Assembly (NCBI GenBank): GCA_900541645.1
Contig: UQKQ01000005.1
Span: forward strand, 87,509 to 151,508
Direction: 5' to 3'
Source: an uncultured Collinsella sp.
Lineage (GTDB): Bacteria; Actinomycetota; Coriobacteriia; Coriobacteriales; Coriobacteriaceae
DNA: 64,000 bases
A model generated the notes under the pieces. It was given only the letters and a program-made list of their open reading frames with translations. It had not been told where the DNA came from and ran no database searches. Below are positions 43,318-51,890 of this stretch, one piece after another. Numbering within the stretch: the stretch's first letter is position 1; the number at the start of each line of letters is the position of its first letter. The position numbers were made by a program, and so were the translations under genes.

Positions 43318-43847
43318 AGCAGTCCACGCTCCAAAAGCATCTCGGCACAAAGGTAGGAAACGTCCTCGAAGGACTTGTTGCGAATATCAAGGGTAATATC
43401 GGCCGCCTGGCGATACAGCGGACGGCGATGCTCAAACAAGCGCGCAGCGTGCTCGGGCGAGCGGAAATCGGGCCGGGTATCGGAGCGACGAATCTGGCGC
43501 AACGAGTCCTCAAAGTCGCCTTCGAGGTACACGCATGTACCCATCTCGTGCATCAGCTCAATGTTCACCGGCGTCTCGACGATGCCGCCTCCGCACGATA
43601 CCAGCAGGCTGCGCTCGCTTTGAAGCGAACGGAGTGCCGAGGTCTCGAGCTCGCGAAAACGATCCTCGCCCTCGGTCTCAAATATCTCGGTCACCGACTT
43701 GCCGCATCGACGCACAACCAAGCGATCGGTATCGATGAATCGACGCTTGAACATAGTGCCCACATTGCGCGCAAGCGTCGACTTGCCCGCGCCCAAAAAG
43801 CCGATAAAGAAGATATGGTCGCAGCCGTGTTTGATGTGCTGGGACAT
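43314..43847 (-). CDS. aroK: Shikimate kinase
   Basis: Phosphorylates shikimate with ATP. The 177-residue protein has the P-loop GFLGAGKST at 16-24, the shikimate-binding DTDRL, FRELE, and CGGGIV segments, and the RRPLY arginine near the C-terminus, so it looks intact, unlike its overlapping AroB-like neighbour. It follows the yqeG-type gene with an 8-base gap. Confidence 0.92.
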   Translation of the reverse strand: MSQHIKHGCDHIFFIGFLGAGKSTLARNVGTMFKRRFIDTDRLVVRRCGKSVTEIFETEGEDRFRELETSALRSLQSERSLLVSCGGGIVETPVNIELMHEMGTCVYLEGDFEDSLRQIRRSDTRPDFRSPEHAARLFEHRRPLYRQAADITLDIRNKSFEDVSYLCAEMLLERGLL

Positions 43848-43855
43848 GGCGAAAC

Positions 43856-44353
43856 CTATTCCTCGCAGGGAAGGTCGCGCAGGGCCCGGCGCTCAAAGAT
43901 ACGGAAGATCTGCGTGTACCACAGGTCCTGGGTTGCCTGCGGCTTGACCAGAATGGTGTCAACGCCGGCAAAGTTACCGCTCCACACGTCCGTGTACAGA
44001 TGATCGCCGATCAGCACCGCCTCGTCTGCCGTGGCGCCGAGGCGCTTAAGACCCGCCTTCAAGGCAAACGGGGCGGGCTTCATGGCGTGGCTGATGGCCT
44101 CGAGTCCCAGCTCGCGTGCAGAGCTCATGACCTGATCGCGATGCCAGTTGTTGGACACCATGCACAGCTTAAAGCCTTTGGCGCGGGCGGTATCGAGCCA
44201 AGCGGAAACCGCGGCGGGAACCTGCTCGGTGTCGCGCGGAACCAGAGTGTTATCGCGATCGAGCAGAATGGCGCGTTTGCCGTCGGCCCACAGGGTATCA
44301 AGGTCGATGCGATCGACCGAGGCAACGTATCGTTTGGGGCTAAATATCCTCAT
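43856..44353 (-). CDS. yqeG: YqeG-family HAD-IIIA phosphatase
   Basis: The 165-residue protein has HAD motif I in ILLDRDNTLV, motif II in MVSNNW, and motifs III/IV around MKPAPFAL and VLIGDHLYTDV. YqeG relatives (GepA-type) are proposed to act on phosphatidylglycerophosphate or small phosphates. ATG at 44353 lies one base after the mltG stop; the long upstream frame is a basic low-complexity artefact. Confidence 0.88.
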   Translation of the reverse strand: MRIFSPKRYVASVDRIDLDTLWADGKRAILLDRDNTLVPRDTEQVPAAVSAWLDTARAKGFKLCMVSNNWHRDQVMSSARELGLEAISHAMKPAPFALKAGLKRLGATADEAVLIGDHLYTDVWSGNFAGVDTILVKPQATQDLWYTQIFRIFERRALRDLPCEE

Positions 44354-44354
44354 G

Positions 44355-45740
44355 CTAATTCCAAGACTGTTGATGCTCTTCGTAGGTTTGCGAGAAGTAC
44401 TCCTCGTCCTGCGTAATGTAGAAATACAGGTCATCAGAGTCGGTCGGCTCAAGCGTGGCCTTGAGTGCCTCGAGCGACGGAGAGCAGATGGGCGTGGGTG
44501 GCAGACCCTCGTGCTTATAGGTGTTATAGGGGCTATCACTCTGCAGGTCGTCGGCGGTAACCTCGCCACCGGTGACATACATCATGGTCGCATCGCTGTT
44601 GAGATAACGCAGACCGTCGAGCTTGCCGGCAAGGCGGTTGTAAAAAACCGAGGCCACGTGCGCACGTTGATCGGCGTTGAGGCCCTCGCGCTCAACAATA
44701 GAGGCCAAGTTGACGATGTCGTAGTCGGACATCTCCACACCGTAGCGTTCCATGATCTTCGCCTCGCAGCTGGCAAAGTCAAGCGACTTGTACTCGGTCT
44801 TAAACTGATCGAGCATGGCGCGAATCACATCATCGGCCGTCGGCGAATCGCCCAGCGAATAGGTCTTGGGGAACAAGAAGCCCTCGAGCGAATCATTGGC
44901 CGCGCCCCTAAGGAAGCTATAGTCGTCCACGTAGTTGGAGGCCTTGGCCTGGTTGAGGAAGTCTTCCTTAGAGATGCTATTGTAGGCCTGGGCCACACGG
45001 TCGGCGACTTGATCGACCGTCAAACCCTCGGGAATCGTCAGCGCATTGGAGCCAGCGTTGGGGCCTTCCATGAGTTGCTGAACCACCTTAGTCGCGTCCA
45101 TGAGCGTGGTGAACGAATAAGTACCAGGCTTGAGCGACATATCGGCGTTGAGCTTTTTCACCGCCGCATAGTAATCCTTGGGATTTTCGACGATATGGTT
45201 CTCAGAGAGAATCGAGGCGATCGTATCGCCCGAAGCACCGTCAGGAATGGTCACCGTAACCTGCTGACCAGCCGTGACATTCGAATCCTCACCGACAAAG
45301 AAGCCCTTGACGGCCGGCACGACAAAGAAAACGATCGCGACAAGCGCTAGCACGGCGACGACGACGCCGATAATCATAGGCACCGGGGAGCTTTTCTTTT
45401 GGGCACCGCGACGAGCATGCGTGTTGTAGCTCGATCGCGTGGCCGGAGCAACGCCGTGCGAACCGCGAGCGTGATGCGAATGCGATTGGGGGGCCTGTGC
45501 TCGCTGGGTAGGTGCCTGCTGCTTAAAGCGGGTACCGCCTGCAGGCTGGGCCGTACGAGCAGTGGGCTGTCGAACCGTCCGCTGAGCAGGTTGAGCCAAA
45601 CGAGAGGAGGACTGCACCGGGCGCGCGGCAGGCTGAGCTGCGCGCTGCGTCGGCTGTGCCGGACGCTGGCCAGGCTGGGCAGGGCGCGGCACAGGCTGAC
45701 GTGTACGAATCGGCTGGCGCGGATCGGAAGCGCTAGGCAT
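44355..45740 (-). CDS. mltG: Endolytic peptidoglycan transglycosylase MltG with long Pro/Gln-rich N-terminus
   Basis: MltG cuts nascent glycan strands and sets their length. The 461-residue protein has about 115 cytoplasmic N-terminal residues made of repeated Arg/Pro/Gln/Ala units, one membrane segment (about 122-148), a LysM-like domain and the YceG catalytic domain with the glutamate in LASIVEREG near 340 and YNRL after it. ATG at 45740 overlaps the ruvX stop by 8 bases and follows AGGAGGT. Confidence 0.93.
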   Translation of the reverse strand: MPSASDPRQPIRTRQPVPRPAQPGQRPAQPTQRAAQPAARPVQSSSRLAQPAQRTVRQPTARTAQPAGGTRFKQQAPTQRAQAPQSHSHHARGSHGVAPATRSSYNTHARRGAQKKSSPVPMIIGVVVAVLALVAIVFFVVPAVKGFFVGEDSNVTAGQQVTVTIPDGASGDTIASILSENHIVENPKDYYAAVKKLNADMSLKPGTYSFTTLMDATKVVQQLMEGPNAGSNALTIPEGLTVDQVADRVAQAYNSISKEDFLNQAKASNYVDDYSFLRGAANDSLEGFLFPKTYSLGDSPTADDVIRAMLDQFKTEYKSLDFASCEAKIMERYGVEMSDYDIVNLASIVEREGLNADQRAHVASVFYNRLAGKLDGLRYLNSDATMMYVTGGEVTADDLQSDSPYNTYKHEGLPPTPICSPSLEALKATLEPTDSDDLYFYITQDEEYFSQTYEEHQQSWN

Positions 45741-46161
45741 GCGAGACCTCCTCGTTTTTACGATCAAGCCACGTCTGCAAAAACAGGCTGGCGGCAATCA
45801 TGTCAATCTTGCCCCTCATCTGCTTTTCGTTGAGGCCCTGCTCGCGCAGGATACGCTTGGCCTCTTGCGAGGACAGGCGCTCGTCCTCAAACTCCAACGG
45901 AAGATCGAGCTCGTCGGCAATCTTTTGCGCAACAGCGGCAACACGCTCGGCCTGGGGACCGGGCTCACCGGCCATGGTCAGGGGACGCCCACTTACCAGG
46001 ATATCGGGCTCATAGTCCTCGACCAGATAGCGGAACGTCTTGGCCATACCGGTGACCTCTGCAGCCGGGAGCACCTTGACAGGCATCGCCATCTTGCCAT
46101 CACGGCTCGAGACGGCGATGCCGATCCTGGTCTCCCCTATGTCCAGCGCAAGCGCGACCAC
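45733..46161 (-). CDS. ruvX: Putative Holliday junction resolvase RuvX (YqgF)
   Basis: A 142-residue RNase H-fold nuclease linked to pre-16S rRNA processing and recombination. It has the first aspartate in LALDIGETRIG, the glutamate in EFEDERLSSQEA, and the last aspartate in GKIDMIAA. The usual VGLP segment reads SGRPLTMAG here. It follows alaS on the same strand, the normal neighbour order alaS-ruvX-mltG. Confidence 0.92.
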   Translation of the reverse strand: MVALALDIGETRIGIAVSSRDGKMAMPVKVLPAAEVTGMAKTFRYLVEDYEPDILVSGRPLTMAGEPGPQAERVAAVAQKIADELDLPLEFEDERLSSQEAKRILREQGLNEKQMRGKIDMIAASLFLQTWLDRKNEEVSHA

Positions 46162-46178
46162 AGCGACTACCTAGATTC

Positions 46179-48836
46179 TTAGGCGCCGAGCGCGGTCTTA
46201 GCGGCCGCGAGGGCATCGGCGATGCCGGCGGCATTCTTGCCACCGGCCTGGGCCATGTTGGGACGGCCGCCACCGCGACCGTCGACCAGGCCCGCGATCT
46301 GCTTGATCACGTTACCGGCGTGGAAACCGGCCTTGACGGCGTCATCGGAGCCGGCGGCGAGCAGGGCCGGGGTGCCCTTCTCGGTCACGCTGGCGACGAC
46401 GCAGGCGACAGGACCGGCGACCTTCTGGTGCACGGTATCCCAGACGTTGCGCAGGTCGGCAGCCTCAAGGCCCTGGAGCTCAGCGACGACGAGCTTGTAG
46501 CCGTCGAGCTCAACGGCGCCCTCGATGGCGCTGGAGATAGCGTCGGAGGAGCCACCGGTCAGCGCCTTCTTGAGCTTGTTGGAAGTCTCGCGCAGCTCGG
46601 CCTGCAAGTTCTCCACGCGGGCGGGAACCTCATCCACGCGGCACTTGAGCGCAGCAGCGGCGGCGTCGACGAGCGCCAGACGGTCGGCCATGTAGTCGAG
46701 AGCACCCTTAGAGGTCACGGCCTCAATACGGCGGACGTTGGAGCCCGTAGAGGACTCGGAAATGATCTTGAACAGGCCGATCTCGGCGGTGTTGGCCGCG
46801 GGCGTGCCACCGCAGAGTTCGCGGGAGAACGGCTGGTCCTCGGCGCCCACGGAGACAACGCGGACGACGTCGCCATACTTCTCACCAAACAGGGCGACAG
46901 CACCGGCGGACTTGGCCTCGTCAATGCCCATGACGCGGGTCAAGACCGGCTTGGAGGCGAAGATCTGCTGGTTGACCAGGTCCTCGACAGCCTTGAGCTG
47001 CTCGGAGGACAGGGCCTCGAAGTGCGTGAAGTCAAAGCGCAGGTGCTCAGGCGTCACCAGCGAGCCGGCCTGGGACACATGCTCGCCCAGGACCTGCTTA
47101 AGCGCGGCGTCGAGCAGGTGCGTGGCGGTGTGGTTGCGGCGCAGGAAGCCACGGCGCTCGGCGTCAAGCGTGGCGGTCACAGCGGCACCGACAGTCAGCG
47201 TGCCATCGACAACGTGCGCGACGTGGGCATACAGACCGTTGTGGTTCTTGGTGTCGGCAACGGTCAGAACAACGCCCTCGGCGGAAAGCTTGCCGGCATC
47301 GCCTTGCTGGCCACCCATCTCGGCATAGAACGGGGTGCGGTCGAGAACGACCTCGACGTCCTCGCCGGCGGCAGCGGACTCGACGGACTCGCCGTTGCGC
47401 ACGATGGCAACAACCTTGGCGCCTACGATCACATCGTTGTCATAGCCGTCGAACTCGGTCGCGGCAACCTTGTCGGAAAGCTCGACCCACACGTCATTGA
47501 AGCTGCCCCAGGCATCGCCCTTAGCGTTGGCGCGAGCGCGGGCCTTCTGGTCCTCCATGCAGGCGGTGAAACCGTCCATGTCGACGTCGTGGCCAGCAGC
47601 GCCGGCAATCTCGACGGTCAGGTCGATGGGGAAACCAAAGGTGTCGTGCAGCTTAAAGGCAACGTCGCCCGGAAGGACAGCGCCGTCGGCGAGCGCGGCC
47701 AGGGCCTCGTCAAGGTAAATGCGGCCGTTGTCGAGCGTCGTTGAGAAACGCTCCTCCTCGGAGGCGACGATGCCCTTAACGAGCGCGACGTTCTTGAGCA
47801 GCTCGGGATAAGCCTCGCCCATCTGAGCGTTGACCTCGTCGATGAACTTGGTCAGGAAGGCGCCCTCGATGCCCAGCAGACGACCGTGGAACACGGCACG
47901 GCGGAGCAGGCGGCGAAGGACGTACTCGCGACCCTCGTTGCCGGGCAGGATGCCGTCGGAGATCATAAAGTCGACGGCACGGGAGTGGTCGGCGATGATG
48001 CGCAGGGAGCGGCTGGCACCGGAGTAATCGTCGGCGTCATAGGTCTTGCCGCTGATCTTCTCACCGAGCTTGATGAGGTGCTGCATCAGATCGCCGTCGT
48101 AGTTAGCGGTCTTGTGCTGCATGATAGCGGCCATGCGCTCCAGACCCATGCCCGTATCGAGGTTGCGGTGCGGCAGCTCCGGCATGGAGCCGTCCTCCTG
48201 GCGGTCGTACTGGGTAAACACGAGGTTCCAGAACTCAAGGAAGCGGTCGCAGTCGCAGCCAGGCTTGCAGTCGGGGCTGCCGCAACCGACCTCCTCGCCC
48301 ATGTCAAAGTAGATCTCGGAGCACGGACCGCAGGGGCCGGTGGGGCCAGCGGCCCAGAAGTTGTCGTCCTCGCCCAGGCGGGAGATGTGATCCTCGGCAA
48401 CGCCCAGAGAGCGCCACACGTCGTGGGTCTCGTCGTCTTCGGTAAAGACGGTGAAGTACAGGCGGTCGAGCGGCAGCTTGAACTCCTTGGTGATGAGCTC
48501 AAAGGCCCAAGCGCAGGCCTGCTGCTTGGAGACGCCGCCAAAGGAGAAGTCGCCGAGCATCTCAAAGAAGGACAGGTGACGGCCGTCCTCGCCGATGCAG
48601 TCGATGTCGTTGGTGCGGACACACTTCTGGCAGGAGATCGCGCCGATCTCCTTCATGGTCTTCTTGCCCTGGTAGTACTCCTTAAACTGGTTCATGCCGG
48701 CGTTGGCAAGCAGCAGCGAAGGATCGTCGGGGACGAGGGACGAAGAAGGATAGAGCTTAAGACCGCGCTCCTCAAAGAAGTTGAGGAACTTGGAGCGAAT
48801 CTCGGCCGTAGTCATTGACGGGTAGTCAGCACTCAT
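46179..48836 (-). CDS. alaS: Alanine--tRNA ligase
   Basis: The 885-residue enzyme has the class II catalytic core (about 1-250; LLLANAGMNQFKEYYQG, GRHLSFFEMLGDFSFGG), the tRNA-recognition region, an editing domain (about 560-720) with HTATHLL, and the C-Ala domain ending with GGRPNMAQAGGKN. The editing-site zinc motif usually reads CGGTH; here it is CGGTP, replacing one zinc ligand. ATG at 48836 follows GAGGAG. The longer frame upstream is leader. Confidence 0.96.
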   Translation of the reverse strand: MSADYPSMTTAEIRSKFLNFFEERGLKLYPSSSLVPDDPSLLLANAGMNQFKEYYQGKKTMKEIGAISCQKCVRTNDIDCIGEDGRHLSFFEMLGDFSFGGVSKQQACAWAFELITKEFKLPLDRLYFTVFTEDDETHDVWRSLGVAEDHISRLGEDDNFWAAGPTGPCGPCSEIYFDMGEEVGCGSPDCKPGCDCDRFLEFWNLVFTQYDRQEDGSMPELPHRNLDTGMGLERMAAIMQHKTANYDGDLMQHLIKLGEKISGKTYDADDYSGASRSLRIIADHSRAVDFMISDGILPGNEGREYVLRRLLRRAVFHGRLLGIEGAFLTKFIDEVNAQMGEAYPELLKNVALVKGIVASEEERFSTTLDNGRIYLDEALAALADGAVLPGDVAFKLHDTFGFPIDLTVEIAGAAGHDVDMDGFTACMEDQKARARANAKGDAWGSFNDVWVELSDKVAATEFDGYDNDVIVGAKVVAIVRNGESVESAAAGEDVEVVLDRTPFYAEMGGQQGDAGKLSAEGVVLTVADTKNHNGLYAHVAHVVDGTLTVGAAVTATLDAERRGFLRRNHTATHLLDAALKQVLGEHVSQAGSLVTPEHLRFDFTHFEALSSEQLKAVEDLVNQQIFASKPVLTRVMGIDEAKSAGAVALFGEKYGDVVRVVSVGAEDQPFSRELCGGTPAANTAEIGLFKIISESSTGSNVRRIEAVTSKGALDYMADRLALVDAAAAALKCRVDEVPARVENLQAELRETSNKLKKALTGGSSDAISSAIEGAVELDGYKLVVAELQGLEAADLRNVWDTVHQKVAGPVACVVASVTEKGTPALLAAGSDDAVKAGFHAGNVIKQIAGLVDGRGGGRPNMAQAGGKNAAGIADALAAAKTALGA

Positions 48837-48907
48837 AGAGGGAATCTCCTCGGTTTCACATCGAAACAGTTCAAACGTAACGATATTACCATCCCACCGC
48901 GCCTGTG

Positions 48908-48938
48908 CAAAAAAGAGGGCCGCCAAACAGCGACCCTC
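48908..48938 (-). terminator. Rho-independent terminator upstream of alaS
   Basis: Minus strand: GAGGG-tCGC-loop-GCG-gCCCTC followed by TTTTTTGC. It would stop transcription arriving from the membrane-protein gene at 49311 and leaves about 70 bases for an alaS promoter. Confidence 0.75.
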
Positions 48939-49032
48939 CAGCGAAAGTGCACGTTATTATGGTCTGTCAAATACTTTGAAAAAAATGATTTTGGTAAAAT
49001 TTCATATAAGAATCGTCCGGAAGGAGCGATAG

Positions 49033-49068
49033 ATGAATAAAGAATCGTCCGGAAGGAGCGATCGATGA
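49033..49068 (+). CDS. 11-codon leader ORF coupled to the small membrane protein
   Basis: A 21-base unit (GAATCGTCCGGAAGGAGCGAT) is repeated in tandem from about 49011 and about 49042, each copy containing an AAGGAG site followed by ATG. The first start gives MNKESSGRSDR, whose TGA overlaps the next gene's ATG (ATGA). This looks like a translated leader produced by duplication of the ribosome site. Whether the peptide matters is unknown. Confidence 0.55.
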   Translation: MNKESSGRSDR

Positions 49069-49304
49069 ATAGCAAACGGTTTGTCGTGAATGCACTAACC
49101 TCAGTAGCCCTTTTAGCAATCTTCGCTTACTCGAGCTGGTATGTGAACCAGCCGAGATTTGGCTACGCATTGTACGCAGTAACATCTGGCGATAAAGCGT
49201 ATTACACCCTAAGCGCAATTGACACCATCTTTTTCTATGTGGCTGGCCCCTTATCAATCGCTTTGATCGCGTTTATTGCTATTTACAACATCAAGAAACG
49301 CTAA
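49065..49304 (+). CDS. Small two-helix membrane protein (unknown function)
   Basis: The 79-residue protein has two hydrophobic segments (about 8-25, ALTSVALLAIFAYSSWYV; about 52-73, IFFYVAGPLSIALIAFIAIY) and ends KKR. No family is recognised. A well-spaced AAGGAG precedes the ATG. It lies in the opposite orientation to all its neighbours, between alaS and the AI-2E gene, and its AT-richer codons suggest recent arrival. Confidence 0.7.
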   Translation: MNSKRFVVNALTSVALLAIFAYSSWYVNQPRFGYALYAVTSGDKAYYTLSAIDTIFFYVAGPLSIALIAFIAIYNIKKR

Positions 49305-49310
49305 CAGGGC

Positions 49311-50723
49311 CTATTTGGAATCCGAATCGTCCATGGAGCCGTCGATGCCGGTTTTGGTGTCGTCGTCAGAGCTTGTGTCGTCGTCCTTGGCAAAGGGGTT
49401 CTTAAAGAAACCCGTCGCGTCGGGCTGTAGGCCTGAGAGCTTAATCCAGGGATTATCGAGCTCGGGCTTGGGCATAGCCTTGGCCTCGGGTGCTGTCTCG
49501 TTGCCGATGAGCTCGGACTCATAGATGAACGTATCGTCTCCGAGCGCGTCGTAGGCGGCGACCGGGTTACCCTCGGTATCGCGATACGGCGTGCCCTTAA
49601 ACACGGCACCGTCGTATGCCACGAGCTGACGGCCGGTCTCGTTCTCAAAGTAGTAGACGAAAATGCCCTTGAGGGCCGCGCACAGCGGAATAGCGATAAC
49701 CATGCCGATGGGACCCATGAGTGCCGAACCGATAACGAGGGCCGTAAGGCTCATGACGGGATGCACCTGCACCGAGCTCTGCATGACCTTAGGCGAAATG
49801 ACATTATCGGTGACGTTTTGAGCCGCCATGGTCACGACAAGCGTCCATAACGCCAGCATAGGGCTGAACATAAACCCGAGCACTGTGGCGATCGCCGCGC
49901 TCACCCAGGGACCGACAACCGGAACCAAGTGCATAATGCCGGTGAAGATGGCCATAAGTGCTGCGTATGGATGGCCAATGAGCGTAAAGCCGATAAAAGC
50001 CAAAAAGCCACCGCAGATGGAAGTCACGACCATGCCGCGCATATAGCCGCCGACCGAGCGTGAAAGGATGGCAACCATAAAGCGGTACGAGGTCTCCTTT
50101 TCCTGTCCGATGATGGTGCAGACCTCGTGGTGCATACGGGGATAGTCGCAGGCCAACCAATAGGCAAGCACCAAGCCCAGGAAGATGACGAACAGCTGCG
50201 AGGCCGTATTGGTAATAAGCGGGAATACACCGCGACCGAGCTCGGCAGCGATTTGCGAGACGTACTTGGACGCTACGGTAACCAGCGAAGAAAGATTGTC
50301 GTCCAGATACTCCTTGAGCGGCGTGTTGTTGAGCGTCTTGGCGTGCGAGAGCATCTCGTTGAGATCGCCACCCGCAACACGAAGCTGCTCGGGCAGGCGG
50401 CTCAGGACTTCCATGATTTGACCGAGCAAAATAGGCGATAGGATGCAGACGACGCCGACGAGCACGGCAACAACCACAATGAGCGCGATGAGCGAACCGA
50501 GGCCACGTCCGACGCCGTGATGCTCGAGCCAGTTGGTGATCGGAGACATCACAAAAGCGATGATGGAACCGACAGCAAGAAACTCGATGACCGGTGCCAG
50601 GATGCCCATAAGGTTAAAGATGACGGCAGCGATGACAATGCAGCCGACGACGCCCCAAATACGCAGCGTCAGAATGCGGGTATCGCGAAGCGTGCGGTCG
50701 ATTTGTTGGGGGTGCTCACTCAT
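49311..50723 (-). CDS. AI-2E family transporter-like membrane protein
   Basis: The 470-residue protein has about eight membrane segments and the family motifs GHPYAALMAIFTGIMHLVP, the DNVISPKVMQ segment and LIGSALMGPIGMV-like wording. Relatives include TqsA (autoinducer-2 export) and Na+/H+ antiporter-like proteins; the substrate is uncertain. The last about 80 residues are acidic and soluble. The start overlaps the sigma-factor stop as ATGA. Confidence 0.88.
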   Translation of the reverse strand: MSEHPQQIDRTLRDTRILTLRIWGVVGCIVIAAVIFNLMGILAPVIEFLAVGSIIAFVMSPITNWLEHHGVGRGLGSLIALIVVVAVLVGVVCILSPILLGQIMEVLSRLPEQLRVAGGDLNEMLSHAKTLNNTPLKEYLDDNLSSLVTVASKYVSQIAAELGRGVFPLITNTASQLFVIFLGLVLAYWLACDYPRMHHEVCTIIGQEKETSYRFMVAILSRSVGGYMRGMVVTSICGGFLAFIGFTLIGHPYAALMAIFTGIMHLVPVVGPWVSAAIATVLGFMFSPMLALWTLVVTMAAQNVTDNVISPKVMQSSVQVHPVMSLTALVIGSALMGPIGMVIAIPLCAALKGIFVYYFENETGRQLVAYDGAVFKGTPYRDTEGNPVAAYDALGDDTFIYESELIGNETAPEAKAMPKPELDNPWIKLSGLQPDATGFFKNPFAKDDDTSSDDDTKTGIDGSMDDSDSK

Positions 50724-51511
50724 GAACGAACCATCACTCCGTCGGGGTCAATCTTATCTTGAATCTTCTTAAGCGTGCGGCGCAGCAGACGCGAAACCTG
50801 CACCTGCGAGATGCCCAGCTTCTTGGCAATCTCGATCTGGGTCATGCCCTTCACAAAACGCAGCTCGATAACCTCGCGCTCGCGAGGCGAGAAATCGCGG
50901 ATGGCTTCCTCGATTACCAGACGGTCATCGGTAAAGTCGAGCTCGTTGTCGTCGTCGGCATAGCGATCGAGAATCGAGGGAGCATCGTCGGAGTCGGACG
51001 CGCCGGGAGCCTCGATGGGCACCGAGGTATAGGCCGAGGACGATTCCATGGCTTCGAGCACCTCGTCAACGGTCACGCCAAGGTAATCGGCGATTTCCTC
51101 AACCTTGGGCGAACGCTGAAGCTCGTTGGTGAGCTTATCGGTGGCCTGGTTAACCTTGGCAGAGAGCTCCTGCAGACGACGCGGCACGCGCACACTCCAG
51201 CCCTTGTCGCGGAAGTGGCGCTTAATCTCGCCCAAAATGGTGGGCGTGGCAAACGTCGTGAACTCGAGTCCGCGTTCAGGGTCAAAGCGGTCGATAGCCT
51301 TGAGCAAGCCCAAGTACCCGACCTGCAAAAGGTCATCGAGCGGCTCGCCGCGGTTCTTGAATTTGTTGGCAAGAAACCTTACCAGGTTCATATGGGACAT
51401 GACGAGCTGCTCGCGAGCATCCGGATCACCGGTCTCCTTATAACGACGAAACAGCTCGCGGGTTTTCTCCTTGTCCCAAGCGGTCTTGCCACTCCGGGAA
51501 CGTTCGGTCAT
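50720..51511 (-). CDS. RNA polymerase sigma factor, SigB/SigF type
   Basis: The 263-residue sigma-70-family protein has regions 2 (NLVRFLANKFKNRGEPLDDLLQVGYLGLLKAIDRF), 3 (about 105-165) and 4 (FSPREREVIELRFVKGMTQIEIAKKLGISQ). Absence of region 1 and the overall length fit the SigB/SigF/SigG group used for stress or sporulation-type programs. The gene upstream encodes an RsbW-like protein, one base away, supporting an anti-sigma pair. Confidence 0.9.
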   Translation of the reverse strand: MTERSRSGKTAWDKEKTRELFRRYKETGDPDAREQLVMSHMNLVRFLANKFKNRGEPLDDLLQVGYLGLLKAIDRFDPERGLEFTTFATPTILGEIKRHFRDKGWSVRVPRRLQELSAKVNQATDKLTNELQRSPKVEEIADYLGVTVDEVLEAMESSSAYTSVPIEAPGASDSDDAPSILDRYADDDNELDFTDDRLVIEEAIRDFSPREREVIELRFVKGMTQIEIAKKLGISQVQVSRLLRRTLKKIQDKIDPDGVMVRS

Positions 51512-51512
51512 A

Positions 51513-51890
51513 TTAGATATCCGCCTTGAGGTCGAGGGAAAGCGTTAGGGGCGCCGCAGTCTTTTCGTAGGAATCGCACACGCTTGCAAGAATGAGCTCG
51601 GCATACACAGTAGCCTGGTCATCCTCGTCGACGGTGGCCTGTTCCCCAAAGGTAAAGGTCATGCCGACGTGAGATTCGTCCACATCGAAATTGATCGTGA
51701 TGTCGTCGCAGTCGACCGCGGTGCACCCAAAGATGAAGGCTTCCTCGGCAGCCATGCGGATATCCTCGATGCGATCGACGGACATAGAGCACAGGGCGCC
51801 GACGTTGGCGGCCGTCATGCGCACCAAGCGCGCGAGACGAGGATCACCGGCAACGCTCAGCGTGATGGGGCAGGTTGCTTCACTACTCAT
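51513..51890 (-). CDS. RsbW/SpoIIAB-like anti-sigma protein without a clear kinase site
   Basis: The 125-residue protein resembles the anti-sigma ATPase fold: an N-terminal strand-helix unit and the helix RIEDIRMAAEEAFIFGC. In active serine kinases the matching segment ends E..xN, with an asparagine that binds Mg-ATP; here the position is Phe, and no glycine-rich G box follows. It may bind the sigma factor without phosphorylating a partner. It overlaps the DUF948 gene by 8 bases. Confidence 0.7.
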   Translation of the reverse strand: MSSEATCPITLSVAGDPRLARLVRMTAANVGALCSMSVDRIEDIRMAAEEAFIFGCTAVDCDDITINFDVDESHVGMTFTFGEQATVDEDDQATVYAELILASVCDSYEKTAAPLTLSLDLKADI

